Notes: a model not told the origin generated them from the sequence alone. DNA of 61,431 nucleotides from Brachionus rotundiformis (GCA_016802295.1 JAESIW010000062.1:204547-265977); one strand, 5' to 3'. Shown: positions 11,857-23,941, counted from the stretch's first letter. Program-made: numbers and translations.

Positions 11857-14633
11857 CCGTAATGCCTTGCCCCCTAATGCGGCATTTATTTTCAGAATTC
11901 TGGATTTTAATGCATGGATTTAACCCACTTTTTTTTCCAGATACGCTGCGACTAAAAATGCTGCAGTTAATGTCGAAATTTTGATAAAAATGCCGCATTA
12001 AATATATAAAAAAAAATAAAAATATATTTTTCTATTGTTTCAAAATTTGAAACACAAAAAATGTTCTTCGGACATAATGCATGCATCTAAAGTTAAAATT
12101 TTGAGTTTTAATCCGTCACGAAATTTTAATTAAATTGACAAAAATGTATTTTAATATAAAAATGGCATTAAATTTTCCGTATAAAAATTCTTTGTTTTTA
12201 AAAAAAAATGAAATTTTATTATTTTCTCTCGCTAGCTTCTCTCTCACGTGCTTCTTTTTCTAGAGTTTTTTTATTTTTGCTCCCCTTTTTGCGACCACCA
12301 CGGCCTTTTCTGGTTGGCTCTACATTTGCTGCTGTTTCGGTACTTTCATTTTCGACTTCTGACTGAGCATTAGCAGCTTTATTCGCATTATATCTCAATG
12401 TTACTAATGGCAAACGAGCTGCAGTAGATTCTGATGAAGTGGCTTTTGGTATTTGTATATTTCTAAAATCTAATCTTTGACCTACAGATCTTATAGATGT
12501 TGATGCGTGTTGGTTGGAAGGCGTTTGATTTTCGCTATTTTCTTCATTAATTTCCATATTATTTATTATTTCTCTCTCTTCTAGGTTCATTTCTTGTCTT
12601 TCTTCATCATCTTCTTCGCTCTTTTCGGCATTTAGCAATATGTCATCGTTTATCGGCTCAACTACTTCTTGGTCCTCAAAAATAAATGGATCATTTTCGT
12701 TTGCATAATCAACTGCCTCAGCTAATTCCAGATCAACATCAACAAAATCATTAAAAATGTCTTGGTTTGTAAGCATTTGTCTTAATACAGAATGTAAGGA
12801 CGCCGTGTCAATTTTTAGATTATCTTCTTCAACTAAATGCTAAATAATTCCACAAAGACTAAAACTTTTTTTAATAAGTGTGGCTGAAAACTGAGACCAT
12901 AGCTCACTGAGCCAATCAATGCATACAGCATAACCGGCGGACCGCGCATTTTGGTTGACTGTGAATGTACGCTCTTCATATGTGAACCAATATACCCATC
13001 TAGCTTTATATGCTTTCTTTATTGAACTAAACCAACAAACGTCAGCTGGCTGAAGAAGATTTGTCATTCTAGGTGGTATAAAAATCAATAGGATTGAATT
13101 TGCAAAACAAAATTGTGAAACTTTCTCGGTCATGTGACATCTTGCTTCGTCTAAAATCAATAAAACTTTATTTAAGCTCTTAGACAGTTTATAAGGCAAA
13201 ACAACACGATTAATATAAGTCAAAATGACTTCATCGTCAAAAGTACTTGACGTTTTGTAAATTGGGATGACATTTTGCGGAGGCTCAAATGCTGGCAATT
13301 CGGTTTTAGGTATTATTGTTAATATCGGCAGCTTTGACCCATCTGCACAGCCAGTAAACGCCGTTGATAAACGAGTTCGTTCGGATCCACATGTATTGCT
13401 CTTTACTCTTTTGGCACCTTTAGGTGAATATGTGTATGAACCTTTGATTTTTATAAAAAAATAAGAAAATAATTTCATATCATTTTTTTATTAATGTGAA
13501 TTACTCGGAGCGTCTAGATATATAGCACTCTCGTCCATGTTCAATATTTGCGCATCGGTCAAATCGTATGTTGAAATTAATTGTGATATGTTATTGAAAA
13601 ATTCATAAATACGATTGATTGCATCTGTTGGTAGATCTCTACCTGTAGTTGAAATTCTTCTAAGCACTAAATCACGTCTTAAACAAAAATTATAAAGCCA
13701 ACCTCTAGATGCACGGAATGTAACTTTTGGAAGCGCACATTTTTGCACAAAATCGGTAATAGGTTGCAATGGATGTATCAAGTTATAACGAGTTACAGCT
13801 TCTCGTTGAATTTCATAACCAGGAATACATATTCCAAGCTCTCTTTGGTCGACAATCCATTGTTTCAATTCAGTTTCCATAGCTGGACAAATGCATTTAT
13901 CATTTTTAGAGGGCAGCGAACATCGTTTTCGTTTATTCTTAGCTTCGAGTACATTATTTGCTCTTTCTAGCTTAACCCAATTGCTTATTGTCCTTCTATC
14001 GATTCCGGTTAATCTAGCAATACAATTAATACTTTTTTCACTCTTTTTTTCATTTGTTTGCAATTCTCTAAATTTCAAAATTATTTTGGATTTAAATTCC
14101 AAAGAGAATCTTCTTCTTTTTCGATGAACTGCCGGTGTCTGTGAAAGCTGTGTTTCAGTCGCATTTAAATTCATTTTAAATTAAAATTATATATCGCGTA
14201 TATTCATACATACACTTTATGAATTATATTTTAAGCAAAATCTTTTTTTTTTAATTTGAATAATGATGTGAATATTATTATGAATATTATTGTCAGAATT
14301 ATGATAATAGTTATAAAAATCATAAAAATAAAAATTGGACACTTAAAAGCGTTAAAAATGAATTTAATAAACAAGCATTAAAACTCAAAATTTTAACTTT
14401 AGATGCATGCATTATGTCCGAAGAACATTTTTTGTGTTTCAAATTTTGAAACAATAGAAAAATATATTTTTATTTTTTTTTATATATTTAATGCTGCATT
14501 TATATCAAAATTTTGACATTAACTGCAGCATTTTTAGTCGCAGCGTATCTGGAAAAAAAAGTGGGTTAAATGCAGCATTTAAATCCAGAATTCTGGTTTA
14601 AAGTGCAATGCATTAGGGGGCAAGGCATTACGG
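11857..14633 (-). mobile_element. Pogo-like DNA transposon, complete, 2777 bp, TA target duplication
   Basis: Both ends begin CCGTAATGCCTTGCCCCCTA and are flanked by TA (11855-11856 and 14634-14635), the Tc1/mariner/pogo target duplication. Inverted repeats extend about 250 bp with modest divergence. They contain several copies of a near-palindromic AATGCNGCATT motif. The interior holds one transposase gene on the minus strand. Confidence 0.88.
12219..14174 (-). pseudogene. Pogo/CENP-B-like DDE transposase, one intron, one premature TAG
   Basis: Exon 1 runs 14174 to 13505. A 63-bp intron (13504-13442, GTAATT...CAAAG) then joins A|GT to give SSYTYSPKGAKRV. The frame runs to a TAG at 12840-12842 and continues open in the same frame to 12219. 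Exon 1 has an N-terminal HTH (residues about 20-70), a CENP-B-type second DNA-binding domain (about 90-180) and the first catalytic Asp in NMDESAIY. Exon 2 has the second Asp in LLILDEARCHMTEK and the third in LLQPADVCWF. Beyond the TAG come an acidic region and an AT-hook-like tail (GRGGRKKGSKNKK). All three catalytic acids are present. The TAG would remove the tail only, so activity of the truncated form cannot be excluded. It could also be a normal stop, but the in-frame continuation argues against that. Confidence 0.85.
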
Positions 14634-14635
14634 TA

Positions 14636-16039
14636 ATTATTTTTTTTTAAAAATAAAATTTTTTGAAATCTTAGCAAAACTCTGCTCCATGGTACCAAAT
14701 TAATCATAGTCAGATTAAGCAAATTAACCAAATTTGCCAGAAGTTCATGGTACCAATATCTCGAGAAAGATATTGCTAACCAATTTTTTAAATAACCACT
14801 TAAAGAAAAGCTTGTGAGCAAATTTTTTTTAATTTTGTTTACCCGAGTCAATAAATTGGTCATTTATAGACATTGTTTGATTTTCAATAACTAGATTATA
14901 TATATTACACAGGTAATGTAAACACATTAATGGTTGTCATTAAGACTTTATTTTAACATTTAGTTCAATCTGAAGTATCTTGATTTATAGCCTTTAGTTA
15001 GATATTAGTTAATTGTACACAAATTTATGTATCCACAGATTATTTTTATAGTGAGTCTTTTTATGATACATTGACTCAAACTAATTTTGGTCTTGGCAAA
15101 AAGCAAAAAGCATGCTAATTAGTTTGTTCTCAAACTAGTCTTTAATTTGCAATTTACTTACCACAACACCACTATTCAGCTACAAAATCAATTAGATCAT
15201 AAGTAAATATGAAAGGTTTGAAGTATTAACTTATGTCAACTATCTAAATCAATATAAATATTTTCATAAATATTTTTTTCAATTTTTTCTATTGAAATTA
15301 TATTTTTGCGAGATATTCTAAATAATTAAGATTAAAACAATAAAAATAGATATCTAGATTTATTGGAAATATTTATTTTTTAATTTTGAAAACAATTTGA
15401 TCAAAAATTTGAACTAGATGATACAAGAGTTTAATGAGAGCAAAAAAGAAAGATAAATTATAAAAAATTATATTAAATATAAATTTCATTAGTGATTCTG
15501 TAAAAATTTGTTTTAGTAATTAAGTATTTGGTACTTATATTTATTTTAAAAGTAGGTTTTAGTTTCTCTTTTGATTATTAGAAAAAAATTACTTAAAGAA
15601 TTGGGAACTTTTTAATATTTCCAATAATCTAAAATTTAAAAAATTTGAAAATTTTTATTTTTTCATTCATCTCAATTTAAAATTCTTGTTCACTTTATTG
15701 TTTTACTTGCTCTTGGTCAACAATAATAAACTAAAAGTTTTTAAAAAATAGAAGAAAATGCAAAATACAAAATTGAAAAAATTTTTAAAAATTTATTGAA
15801 AATTACATTTGGCATATTAAATATTAAAATAAATTATATTATATTATATTCAGTAAAAAATTGAAGCATTTTTTTAGTACTATATCATTCAAGTAATCAT
15901 TGAAGAGCTCTGTTTGGTATCCTTCATTCTAGGTACTTGTCCATACCACTGCAGTCTTTTATTGTTGAAGCATTGACTCAAAAGTTCTGAATATGTTCTT
16001 CTGTAAAATTAAATTTCATCATTAGTTTTTTTTTATTTA
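14636..16039. other. AT-rich intergenic DNA, no gene seen
   Basis: About 1.4 kb with no convincing coding frame. A short inverted repeat with GGTACCA occurs near 14690-14755. Otherwise nothing recognised. Confidence 0.4.
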
Positions 16040-16290
16040 AGAAGAGTGAACATTCTTTATGTGAATAAACACATAAAGAATGATACTCCCCCTTTAGGCT
16101 TCCCAAAGCTTAATTAGAGAGAACGAATGAAAAACCTCAGTCACTTTGACAAATTGGTTCTGAATTTTGATCTGTATACTTCCGACATTGTCTCAGACCA
16201 GTGAAATTTAAAATTTAGCTTACTATGGAATAATATAAAAAATTTACCAAATTAACCAAGTGCTTGAAAGTTGAAAAAAAATGTCAAAAC
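16040..16290 (+). repeat. R1-family terminal block, degenerate
   Basis: Related to 4600-4870: both contain CAGTCA...TTTGACAAATT, then GACA...GTCT, then TTAACCAAGTG, GAAAGTTGAAAAAAAATGTC and GGTTAAA. A short hairpin (ATTCTTTATGTG...CACATAAAGAAT) sits at 16053-16083. Confidence 0.5.
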
Positions 16291-16593
16291 CGGTTAAATA
16301 TTCTTTTATTTAATTATTATTATTCAAATGTTAAGGAAAAGTACAAAAGCCAGAGCTTTCTTACAGTCCAAAAGTTAAAGTGGCTATCATTTTAAAGTTT
16401 TTGGAAAGTTAATAAGTTTTAGTTATTTGTTATTATTAGAAGAGTGTTTGCATTTATTTTATTTAATTGTTATAAAATATTTTTACAAATTAGAAAGAGT
16501 AAAAATTAGTAATAAAATTATTTAAATATTTATTAACCAAGTGTTTGAATGTAGAAAATAAAATAGAAGTAATTACTGCAACTTGGGACTAGT

Positions 16594-17453
16594 TCAAGTA
16601 AAGCTTTAATAAGCTATAGCACTCAACTCATTTTGTTTCGTCATGCAAACATCAACAATTCTGTTTGTAAAATAACTAAATCGCTCAATACAATTCTTGA
16701 CTCTTTGTCACAATAAGTTCTTGGAGTTTCTACTAAGATTATATCTTTTTCAGTCATGCCTAGTGTTTAAGCTGTAGTTTAAACCTTTTCAGAAGTTCAC
16801 AATTTCCATATTGTTAGCTAGTTTGAACATTCGGATTAGATCTCCACTTATCCTTCTTGTTTTTAGACTTGGTAAATTCAGTCTGTTTAGACACTCTAAA
16901 TAAGCAACTTCAGGCACTAACATGATAGCCCTACGCTGCACCTTTTCAATCCCATTTATATCTTTTTCTAAGTAAGGACACCATGAGCTAATGGCATATT
17001 CAGAACGAAGTCTGACAAGTGAACAGTAAAGTAGTCTTACTATTTTTGCTGTTGGAAATTTGAAAGAGATTATAAAATAAGTTTAAAAAAGAAAACAAGT
17101 GTCGATCCCTGTGTGTGTTTGTGTGTTTGTTCAGTGACTAGCTTTTTGATTGGGCTTCAATTAGAGTGAATGAATGAAAATTTTTTGTCTTGTTTACTTT
17201 TAAACAAACTGATTTGCCACAAAGCCGGAAACTCAAATGTACTATGCTTTTTAGCAATATTTGCTCTCCTAACAATAGCTTAGAACCAGCCAGCAACATT
17301 TACACTCTGGTGAAAAAACAATAGCTCAAATAAAAAAATAAGACCATACTCTTTCTATCATATCTCAATATTTGCCCGCTAATTGATTTTTCCGATCTCT
17401 ATTGACTCTTGATTCTCGACTTAAAAGCTAAATTCAACCTTCTTCTTCTATTC
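16594..17453. repeat. Second copy of the 855-bp block, with LINE 3' fragment
   Basis: Near-identical to 4888-5742 over its whole length, including the minus-strand LINE ORF2 C-terminus (16640-17055; LVRLRSEYAISSW, IEKVQRRA, LKTRRISGD) and the GTGTGTGTTTGTGTG tract. Flanks differ on both sides, so the block was copied as a unit or both are insertions of one composite element. Confidence 0.8.
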
Positions 17454-18129
17454 TTTCTCAATTTCTTCTTCTTCCAATTCAAGTGATTAATTTAGACTTT
17501 AAGTGATTTACACAAACTCTCCAAACACTACTTTTAAACAAAAATCAAATATTTATTGGTAAATTAATACTTTTATTATTACAATTATTACTAACAAAAA
17601 GAGAATCAGAGAGAAAGATAGAGATAGATGGATGGATGGAAATAAAATGATATTGTGTTGAAGATTTTGTTTATATATGTTTATGTTATGAGTTGTGCAC
17701 CTCTCAATGCTGAAATCTATACGCCAAGATTTAATCTATCATTCCAAATGGTATAAATTTAGTCGATGTGTAAGCCGTATTTGGGAAAACAAAAACGGGC
17801 CTTATCTATCGGCTTTAACCAAGCCGCCTCGATTTGTAATTAATGTGTCTTGTTTAAGATAGCTTCTAAATGTTAACTTGGAGAATACATATTAATTATA
17901 GATAATTTTGATGCTTGGCTCCTCCCGGCGAGCGCTCTGATTCGCTCCCGACCAACAAATTAGTTCATTAGTAAATTTTCTAATTTGCTCTTAAGACAAA
18001 GCCAATCAAAAATTTTCTCCAATTAAGCCTTATTATTTAATTTTGTTCTGATTAAAATAAAAATACCACACAAAAAAATATCTATAAAAAAAAAATTTAA
18101 ATATATTTTTAGAAAGATAAATTTAAAGG
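17454..18129 (+). promoter_or_regulatory. Upstream region of dachshund
   Basis: Low in repeats and more complex than its surroundings. It contains GC-richer islets (GGCTCCTCCCGGCGAGCGCT near 17917) and a GGCTTTAACCAAGCCGCC dyad near 17810. This is where promoter or 5' UTR elements would lie; no specific site can be assigned. Confidence 0.35.
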
Positions 18130-19567
18130 ATGTTAGCGGCAATGAACAAGGTGAGAGAGGAGTGCGACAATGATGTGTACGTGGACGTGGAATCGTCCTC
18201 GTCGTCGGCTATGGAGGCGCCGGCAGCGGCAGCGCTCCTGCTCCGATGCGACAAGTACTTCACCAGCCCGATCAGCCACTCGCAACTGAGCTACGAGTGC
18301 TCGACGCCGATAGCGCGCAACACACCCGATAACAACCGCTGCAAAGTGGTCGACTATCGGGGCTGCCGCGTCGCCTCGTTCTGCGTCGACGCCAAGCTGC
18401 TCATTTGCCTGCCGCAGGCGTTCGAGCTCTTCTTGAAGAACCTGGTCGGCGGCCTGCACACCGTCTACACAAAGCTCAAGCGCCTCGACATTGTTCCCAT
18501 AGTGTGCAATGTGGAGCAGGTGCGGATTCTGCGCGGCATAGGCGCCATCCAGCCCGGCGTCAACCGCTGCAAGCTCATAGCCCCGGCCGAGTTCGACACC
18601 CTCTACGAGGACTGCACCAATTCTGGGTAAGAGCAGTCTCCCCTTGACCCAATAGCTGTAAACCTTTTTGTTTCAGGTCTCGGCCAGGCAGGCCGCCCAA
18701 GCGGATCAACCTGTCCAGGGAAAGCGGCTCGTCCGACGAGTCGCCCAAACACCCCGGCCACTACGGCTCTTTCCACTTGGCCGGCTTTATCCAGCAAAAA
18801 AAGTAATATCCCTAATTAATTTCCTCTACTAAAATCCTTTAATTAATAGAGCTGACGATGAGGAGAATTCGTGCAAAAATCTAATCAAAACATCAGGTTA
18901 AATTTATTTATTTATTTATTTTGTAAAAAAGATAATTAATAAAAGTTAAAATGAAAAAATAAAGAGAAAAATATTGACAATGTATTCTTAATTAAGATCT
19001 TCTAGTCAAGAGTAATTACCGCGACGAGTATAGCTCGAACGCGTCTTCGCCAACTTCGTCCTCGTCGAGCTCTCGTCTGTCAGCGCCGCCCGAGGCGCTC
19101 AAGCTCAAAAATCCATTATCAGTCGAAAATTTGATTAGAAAAGACGACGAGCTGAAGCCGGCTCAGGCCTATTGTGCCAATGCTTCGTTGATGTTTCTCA
19201 ATCAGCAATTAGTTCACAAAATAGAGTATTTGACGACTAGTGTTTTGATTCTGGAGTCGAGTCTAAGCCAAACAAAAAGTATTATTTGATTAGTTTTTTA
19301 TTTATGTGTTTGATGTTGTGATTTAAAATAAAGCTTTGTTGGAGAAGAGTTTATTAAATGAGAGAAATATGAGGATAAAATACGAGGCGCGTATTAGAAA
19401 TTTGGTCAAATTGAGACGTAGGTGTTTTTTTTTGTTCTTTTCTTCTATTTGAAAAAAAAAAGAAAAATTAAGCATGTTTGTCTTTTGGTTTAGAGCTAAT
19501 GCTGGCCAAGAACAAGTATAGCAACAAAGTGAACAGGAATTTCAAATTGAAGAGAATAAAGAAATGA
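18130..19567 (+). CDS. dac: Dachshund homologue (Ski/Sno/Dac transcriptional cofactor), six exons
   Basis: Exons: 18130-18626, 18677-18802, 18850-18896, 19006-19278, 19334-19417 and 19494-19567. All five introns (50, 47, 109, 55 and 76 bp) are GT-AG and keep frame, giving 366 residues. Residues about 70-165 form the Ski/Sno/Dac domain, seen in CLPQAFELFLKNLVGGLHT, CNVEQVRILRGIGAIQPGVN and RCKLI. This is followed directly by SRPGRPPKR, as in animal DACH proteins. A Ser-rich linker follows. A Leu/Lys/Glu-rich helix in exons 4-6 corresponds in position to the C-terminal Dachbox-D coiled coil. The family acts in the nucleus with Six/Eya factors in eye, limb and neural patterning. At 366 residues it is much shorter than arthropod or vertebrate DACH. 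Coding DNA is strikingly GC-rich against AT-rich introns. An alternative exon-4 acceptor nine bases upstream (18997) would add three codons. Confidence 0.93.
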
Positions 19568-19659
19568 AAGTTTATATATTTTTTTAATTTAAATAAGTTT
19601 ATTATTTGTATAAATAAATAAAGTTTTGTCAAAAGTCTTTGTCTTTTATTCTATTTAAT

Positions 19660-20641
19660 GTGGTTGTCAATGCTGTTAAGACAGTGTCAAATGATGAGCT
19701 ATGCAGAGGAGGAAAATTCAACCTCAATTTGTCCAAGACGGCTGTTTGACTGAGGTCCGTAAAATTTCATTCGTTCACTCAATTAAAGCCGAATGTAAGA
19801 GCTTAGTCACTGAACAAACACAACCCTGTTCTTTGCAATTGAGAAATCATTTTTAATAATTTGTATTTCAAGAAAATAAAAATGAGTCAAACAGATTCAT
19901 TCAAAATGTCAGACGATTTCTTATATTAAAAAATTAATTTTAAATCATACAAAATTTTGAGATGATGTTCAAATATTAGAAATATTCTTATTTCAAGAAG
20001 ATAGTTTGAAAATGTTTCATAAGATTTCATTTAGAAATCCAATAGGAATCTCTTAAAACTCTTAAAAAATCTTGGTTAGATGGAAAAATAAGAATTTAGT
20101 CAAGATCTTTATAAGATCCTATTATGAATATTTTTCCTATTTCCTGAAAGTTCTGAAAAGATCCTTGTTAGGGATTGACACTTGTTCAGTCTTCTTAAAG
20201 TGCACTTTTTGCTTAAAAAACACTTTACTCTCAAAAGTAAAGACTGATTTTCTGATTTTCAGGATAAAATATCCTAATCTAATTTCTAAGAAGAATGACT
20301 CGAGAAATTTGAAATATAATTTAAGAAATAGTGAAAATCTGATAGAACCAACATCAAAGCTTTTAGCTTTTTTCACTCATGACTAATAAGTCGCTTGGTG
20401 ATCAAGAGATCAATGTTAAAGTTTGCAACATTTAAGCACTCAATTTTTAATATTATTGATTTGATATTCTCAGATTTTGTCAAGAAATTTAATCTAAATA
20501 TTTCAATGTTTTATTTTTTTAACTAATTTTTATGAAGAGCATATTTTAATTTGTATAATTATTTCATTTTATTAAAATAAATCAAGTGTTAATCAGTCTT
20601 CATTAGCCTTGAAATTTAAATTGAAACGTTCCTAAAAAATT
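19660..20641 (-). repeat. R1 repeat unit, inverted (part 1, interrupted by a LINE)
   Basis: Reverse complement of the unit at 4080-4800: GTCAAATGATGAG, TGACTGAGG, TTGTTCAGTGAC-type block, ACATTGATCTCTTGATC and AACATTGAAATATTT. It continues after the LINE at 21376-21475 (CATAAAACTAATCTGATTTCTCCG). The uninterrupted arrangement is seen at 48381-48650. Confidence 0.65.
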
Positions 20642-21375
20642 CAAATGTTATATTAATGACCACGGAGTGTCAGAGGGATCTAGGAGTGATGGTCACATCA
20701 GATTTAAAGTGGACCCGCCAAGTAAAAAATGCTTGTGCTAAAGCGAATAGGGTACTTGGAATGCTAAAGCGAACGTTTACAAGTAGAGATGAAAGGTTGT
20801 GGTTAAGATTGTATACATCAATGGTGAGACCCCATCTAGACTACGCAGTACAGGTTTGGAATCCAAGTATGAAAAAGGATGTGAATGAATTAGAGAGGAT
20901 ACAAGAGAGGGCGACAAAAATACCTGTGCATCTAAAAAATATGTCGTATGAAATGAAGTTGGTTAAGATGGGTTTGACAAGGCTTAGTGAAAGGAGAGTG
21001 AGAGGAGACTTGATTGAAATGTACAAATTAGTCAATGGTTTAAATAGAAATAGATCAGAATACAATGGTCCTGCTGCGGCGTTAAGAGGGAATAGTATCA
21101 GAGTTCAGAGAGAAAGTTTCCCTGCTAAAATTAGAAACGATTTTGCAGCTGCGGTTAGTGCCAGACATACCTTTTTCTCAAATAAGATAGTCCCACATTG
21201 GAATAAGTTGTCAGAAGACGTGGTAAAATCTAAATCAACTGCGTGTTTCAAAAAGTCTTTAGATAAATTCAATGGAATCGGCTGCTACAGCTCCACACGG
21301 CCAAATGGCAGTGATGGGCTCAGACATTCTATATGCTAGGTGTCACAGCAAGAACTACTACTACTACTACTAAAA
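20642..21375 (+). pseudogene. CR1/jockey-like LINE, 5'-truncated ORF2 3' end
   Basis: An open frame from 20656 to 21339 encodes the ORF2 C-terminus: RDLGVMVTSDLKWTRQVK, LYTSMVRPHLDYAVQVWNPS, ERIQERATKI, RRVRGDLIEMYKLVNG, then the RHTFFSNKIVPHWNKLSEDVV segment. It ends with a stop, a short tail and a (CTA)n tract at 21352-21375. It is inserted in the R1 repeat, whose empty version is at 48440-48470. The flanking TAAAAA/TAAAAG is compatible with a short target duplication. Frame intact but RT catalytic core absent. Confidence 0.85.
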
Positions 21376-21479
21376 GTCACATAAAACTAATCTGATTTCT
21401 CCGATTTTTGTCAGTGTAGTATAAGCTTTTTTCGAAATTCACTCATTCATTCATTCACACGAATTTGTATCTTTTTCTA

Positions 21480-22130
21480 AGTAAGAACACCATGAGCTAA
21501 TGGCATATTCCGAATGAGGTCTGACAAAAAGAACGTAGCTCATCCTAAAATTTGGAATTCAAAAGAGCAAAATTTAAAACAAAATTTCTTAATTCAATTG
21601 AATAAAATTTTTTGAAAATATATATAATGGGAAAGAATAAATTTTGGTCTAAAATATGGAAGCTTATAATAAATTTAAAATGATCCTTATAATTAATTTA
21701 ATATGAAAAATTATTCTTTGCTATGATTTTTATTATTAGCTTGAAAATTAAAAATTAAGTTTTATTATTACATTTCTATCTCATTTAGATCTTCAAAAAA
21801 ACCAATTTTTTTTATATCAATTTTTTTCTTTAGTTATTTTCTTTAAATAAAAGCTTGATTTGTTAGATGATGGTGGGATATCCTAATTGGCTACAATTCT
21901 AAATAACTTAATAACATGTCCAAAAGTCTGTTTTATGAGCTAACTTAGTTTTGTGGAACCATTCATTGATATGTTTATGTTAAAATGCTACCAGTTTACA
22001 TCAAATTGGATACCTCTTATTGCAAATGGATTTTTATTTTATTAACTTGGTTTTGTCTGCAAAAATCTTACCAACTTTTTTTAAACTTTTTTTAAAAAAT
22101 CTTAAATCCAATTTAATAGAATATCATCGA
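21480..22130. other. Non-coding, with a 70-bp LINE fragment at its left edge
   Basis: 21476-21545 matches the LINE segment at 5255-5330 (CACCATGAGCTAATGGCATATTC). The rest is AT-rich with nothing recognised. Confidence 0.45.
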
Positions 22131-22139
22131 ATCCATAGA

Positions 22140-22485
22140 GTTCCGGTTTCATTAGTAATACTCAATGCACCACTTGAACGCCTTGGCAAAGTCCATAAAT
22201 ATTGTAATCGAAGTGAAACACGATTTAGAGCCTCCTTCTTTGTAGGTTGATCCAGTAGGTTGATCAGACATGATTTTTACAAAATTCTGCTGTTTTCTTG
22301 GTGGAAATTTGAAGAAATTCAATCATTCTTTCCTTTACAAATTATTATTTTTCCTAAAAATTGATGAGAGGGATACTGGTCTGTAATTTATACATTTGGC
22401 TCGAATTCCTTTCTTAATGATCGCTGAAATGCTAGCATTTTCCAGGCGTTTGGAACCTAACCAACCTGGCCTTCTTAATTTCTTT
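22140..22485 (-). pseudogene. Non-LTR RT, N-terminal block fragment
   Basis: The minus strand reads KRLENASISAIIKKGIRAKC followed by INYRPVSLSSIFRK, the conserved P-..KKG...NYRPVSL RT block. Further on comes ALDFAKAFKW, the block with the first catalytic Asp (FLDFAKAFD type). Frames shift between the two, so it is decayed. Confidence 0.6.
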
Positions 22486-22889
22486 TTGGCCAAGTTTGCT
22501 TTCGTGAACTCATTGTTACAGTTTGGGAATCAAAAAACAATCAAAGTATTTAACAAAGAATTTACTTCGAAGCGGCTCATTTATATAAATTTCGGGGCAA
22601 TATGTTCTTAACGAATTGTTTTTATTATATTTAGGACTGTTGCAAAATGTTCCACTTGATAAAATTATAAATTTTCCGAATAGTTCCAAAGAAAAGAGTA
22701 AGGAAAAAGCTTCCACGAGATGAAAAATGGAAAAATTATCAGACCAAAAAATAAAATTTCATCACTTGATCATTCATTTAACTAAAACTCAAATCCAATT
22801 ATAGTATCGAAAAGAATAAATTTTTTTATTAACTCTTATATTTCTTACAAAAATGCTTTTAGAGCTAAATTAAAAAATAGAGCTTGTGA

Positions 22890-23047
22890 AATCTGCTTGG
22901 TGAATATTTAGGAAAATGCCTGAAGAAATAATTACTGGTAGCATGACAGAGTTGGCTTTGGAAATAATGGTAGACCGTCTGAAGACACTTTTATTGGTTA
23001 TGAGCAAATATCTGTCCAATACTACAAGAAAATTTGCCGCGAAATAC
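22890..23047 (-). pseudogene. Receptor-family fragment (TM3-TM4 region)
   Basis: Nearly identical to the minus strand of receptor A positions 26863-26997: it encodes the segment from the DRY box (LDRYLLI) through ICL2 into TM4. Only about 155 bp survive, with no other part of the gene nearby. Confidence 0.8.
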
Positions 23048-23164
23048 ACTCAAAGCCTTTGAAAAACTAACATCTTATGAATTATAAAATAAAGTTAGAA
23101 AAAAAATTATTTTCTTTTGAGAATCAATTTTTACTTTTAAAGTGTAGGAATTCATTAGAATAAT

Positions 23165-23941
23165 GGGTGTGCCTAACCACCGCACATAAAAAAAATTTTA
23201 ACTCACATTCAAACAATTCCGTCGCACAAATTTTTTTTTTAAACAGACATTTACTGAACAACGCACTAAAAACTTGCTACCGCACATTTTTAAAATAATT
23301 TCAGCGCACATTTGGAAAAAAAATCTGTTTATTTAAAATTTAAAAAAATGAATTTAAGGACTTAAGTAGCTAAAGCTATTCAGTCAAAAGGAAATCTAAC
23401 AAAACCAAAAAGCCAAAAGAAAAAAGCGGGGAGAATGGAACTAAATGACTCCCTCAATGACATTGACGAGGATATAAAGGGTAATTAAATAGAAAAAAAA
23501 TTAAAATTGACTCATCTTTTTAAATTTAAAAGATTTATATAACAGCACTTCCTAACCAAGCACGTCCAAACCCAGCAAAAATATTTATAAGTTTAATTCT
23601 GATAATGAAGAATTTTTAATAAATATCACCGATAAAATGTGTAACTGCAAATATTTTAGAAAAGATGCGATTTGTGGGCATTTATTAGGTCTAAACTCGT
23701 TTAATAAATTATTATTTCAAACTTTTGTAATCTTTATTTAACTATTTAAAAAAAAACTATTTAACTTTACACTTTATAAACTTTCATTTATTTTAATAAA
23801 TATTTAAACATATAATTATTTTTGTGAGTTTACATATAAATGTGCGTTAATAAATTGGTGTTTGTTAAAAAAAAACATGTTTGTTAACAAGTTTTGGATG
23901 TGCGGTAAAAAAGAAAAAATGTGCGCCCATATAACAAATCC
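23165..23941 (+). mobile_element. MULE-derived element, 777 bp, 10-bp target duplication
   Basis: Flanked by the direct repeat TTAGAATAAT (23155-23164 and 23942-23951), the 9-10 bp size expected of Mutator-like elements. The two 23-bp ends are degenerate inverted repeats that both carry CGCACAT at positions 17-23. Further CGCACA copies crowd the left 160 bp (about 23178, 23221, 23262, 23279 and 23305), with TGTGCG copies in the right 120 bp (about 23841, 23900 and 23919). The interior has a SWIM remnant and a basic segment (KPKSQKKKAGRM). Confidence 0.7.
23588..23745 (+). pseudogene. SWIM zinc finger remnant of a MULE transposase
   Basis: The frame reads NEEFLINITDKMCNCKYF then RKDAICGHLLGLNS. 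This is the CxC...CxH signature of SWIM fingers, which lie C-terminal to the MULE DDE domain. The basic segment normally following SWIM is found upstream instead (23380-23490), so the interior is rearranged. No catalytic domain. Confidence 0.65.

Noticed and set aside
18133..18797. Long minus-strand and alternative-frame open readings across dachshund exon 1
   Set aside because: Side effect of GC-rich coding sequence lacking stops; the plus frame has unmistakable Ski/Sno/Dac homology.
23165..23330. CGCACA repeats as a CRISPR-like array
   Set aside because: Spacing is irregular, the unit is only six to eight bases and the other end is inverted; this is a eukaryotic transposon end.
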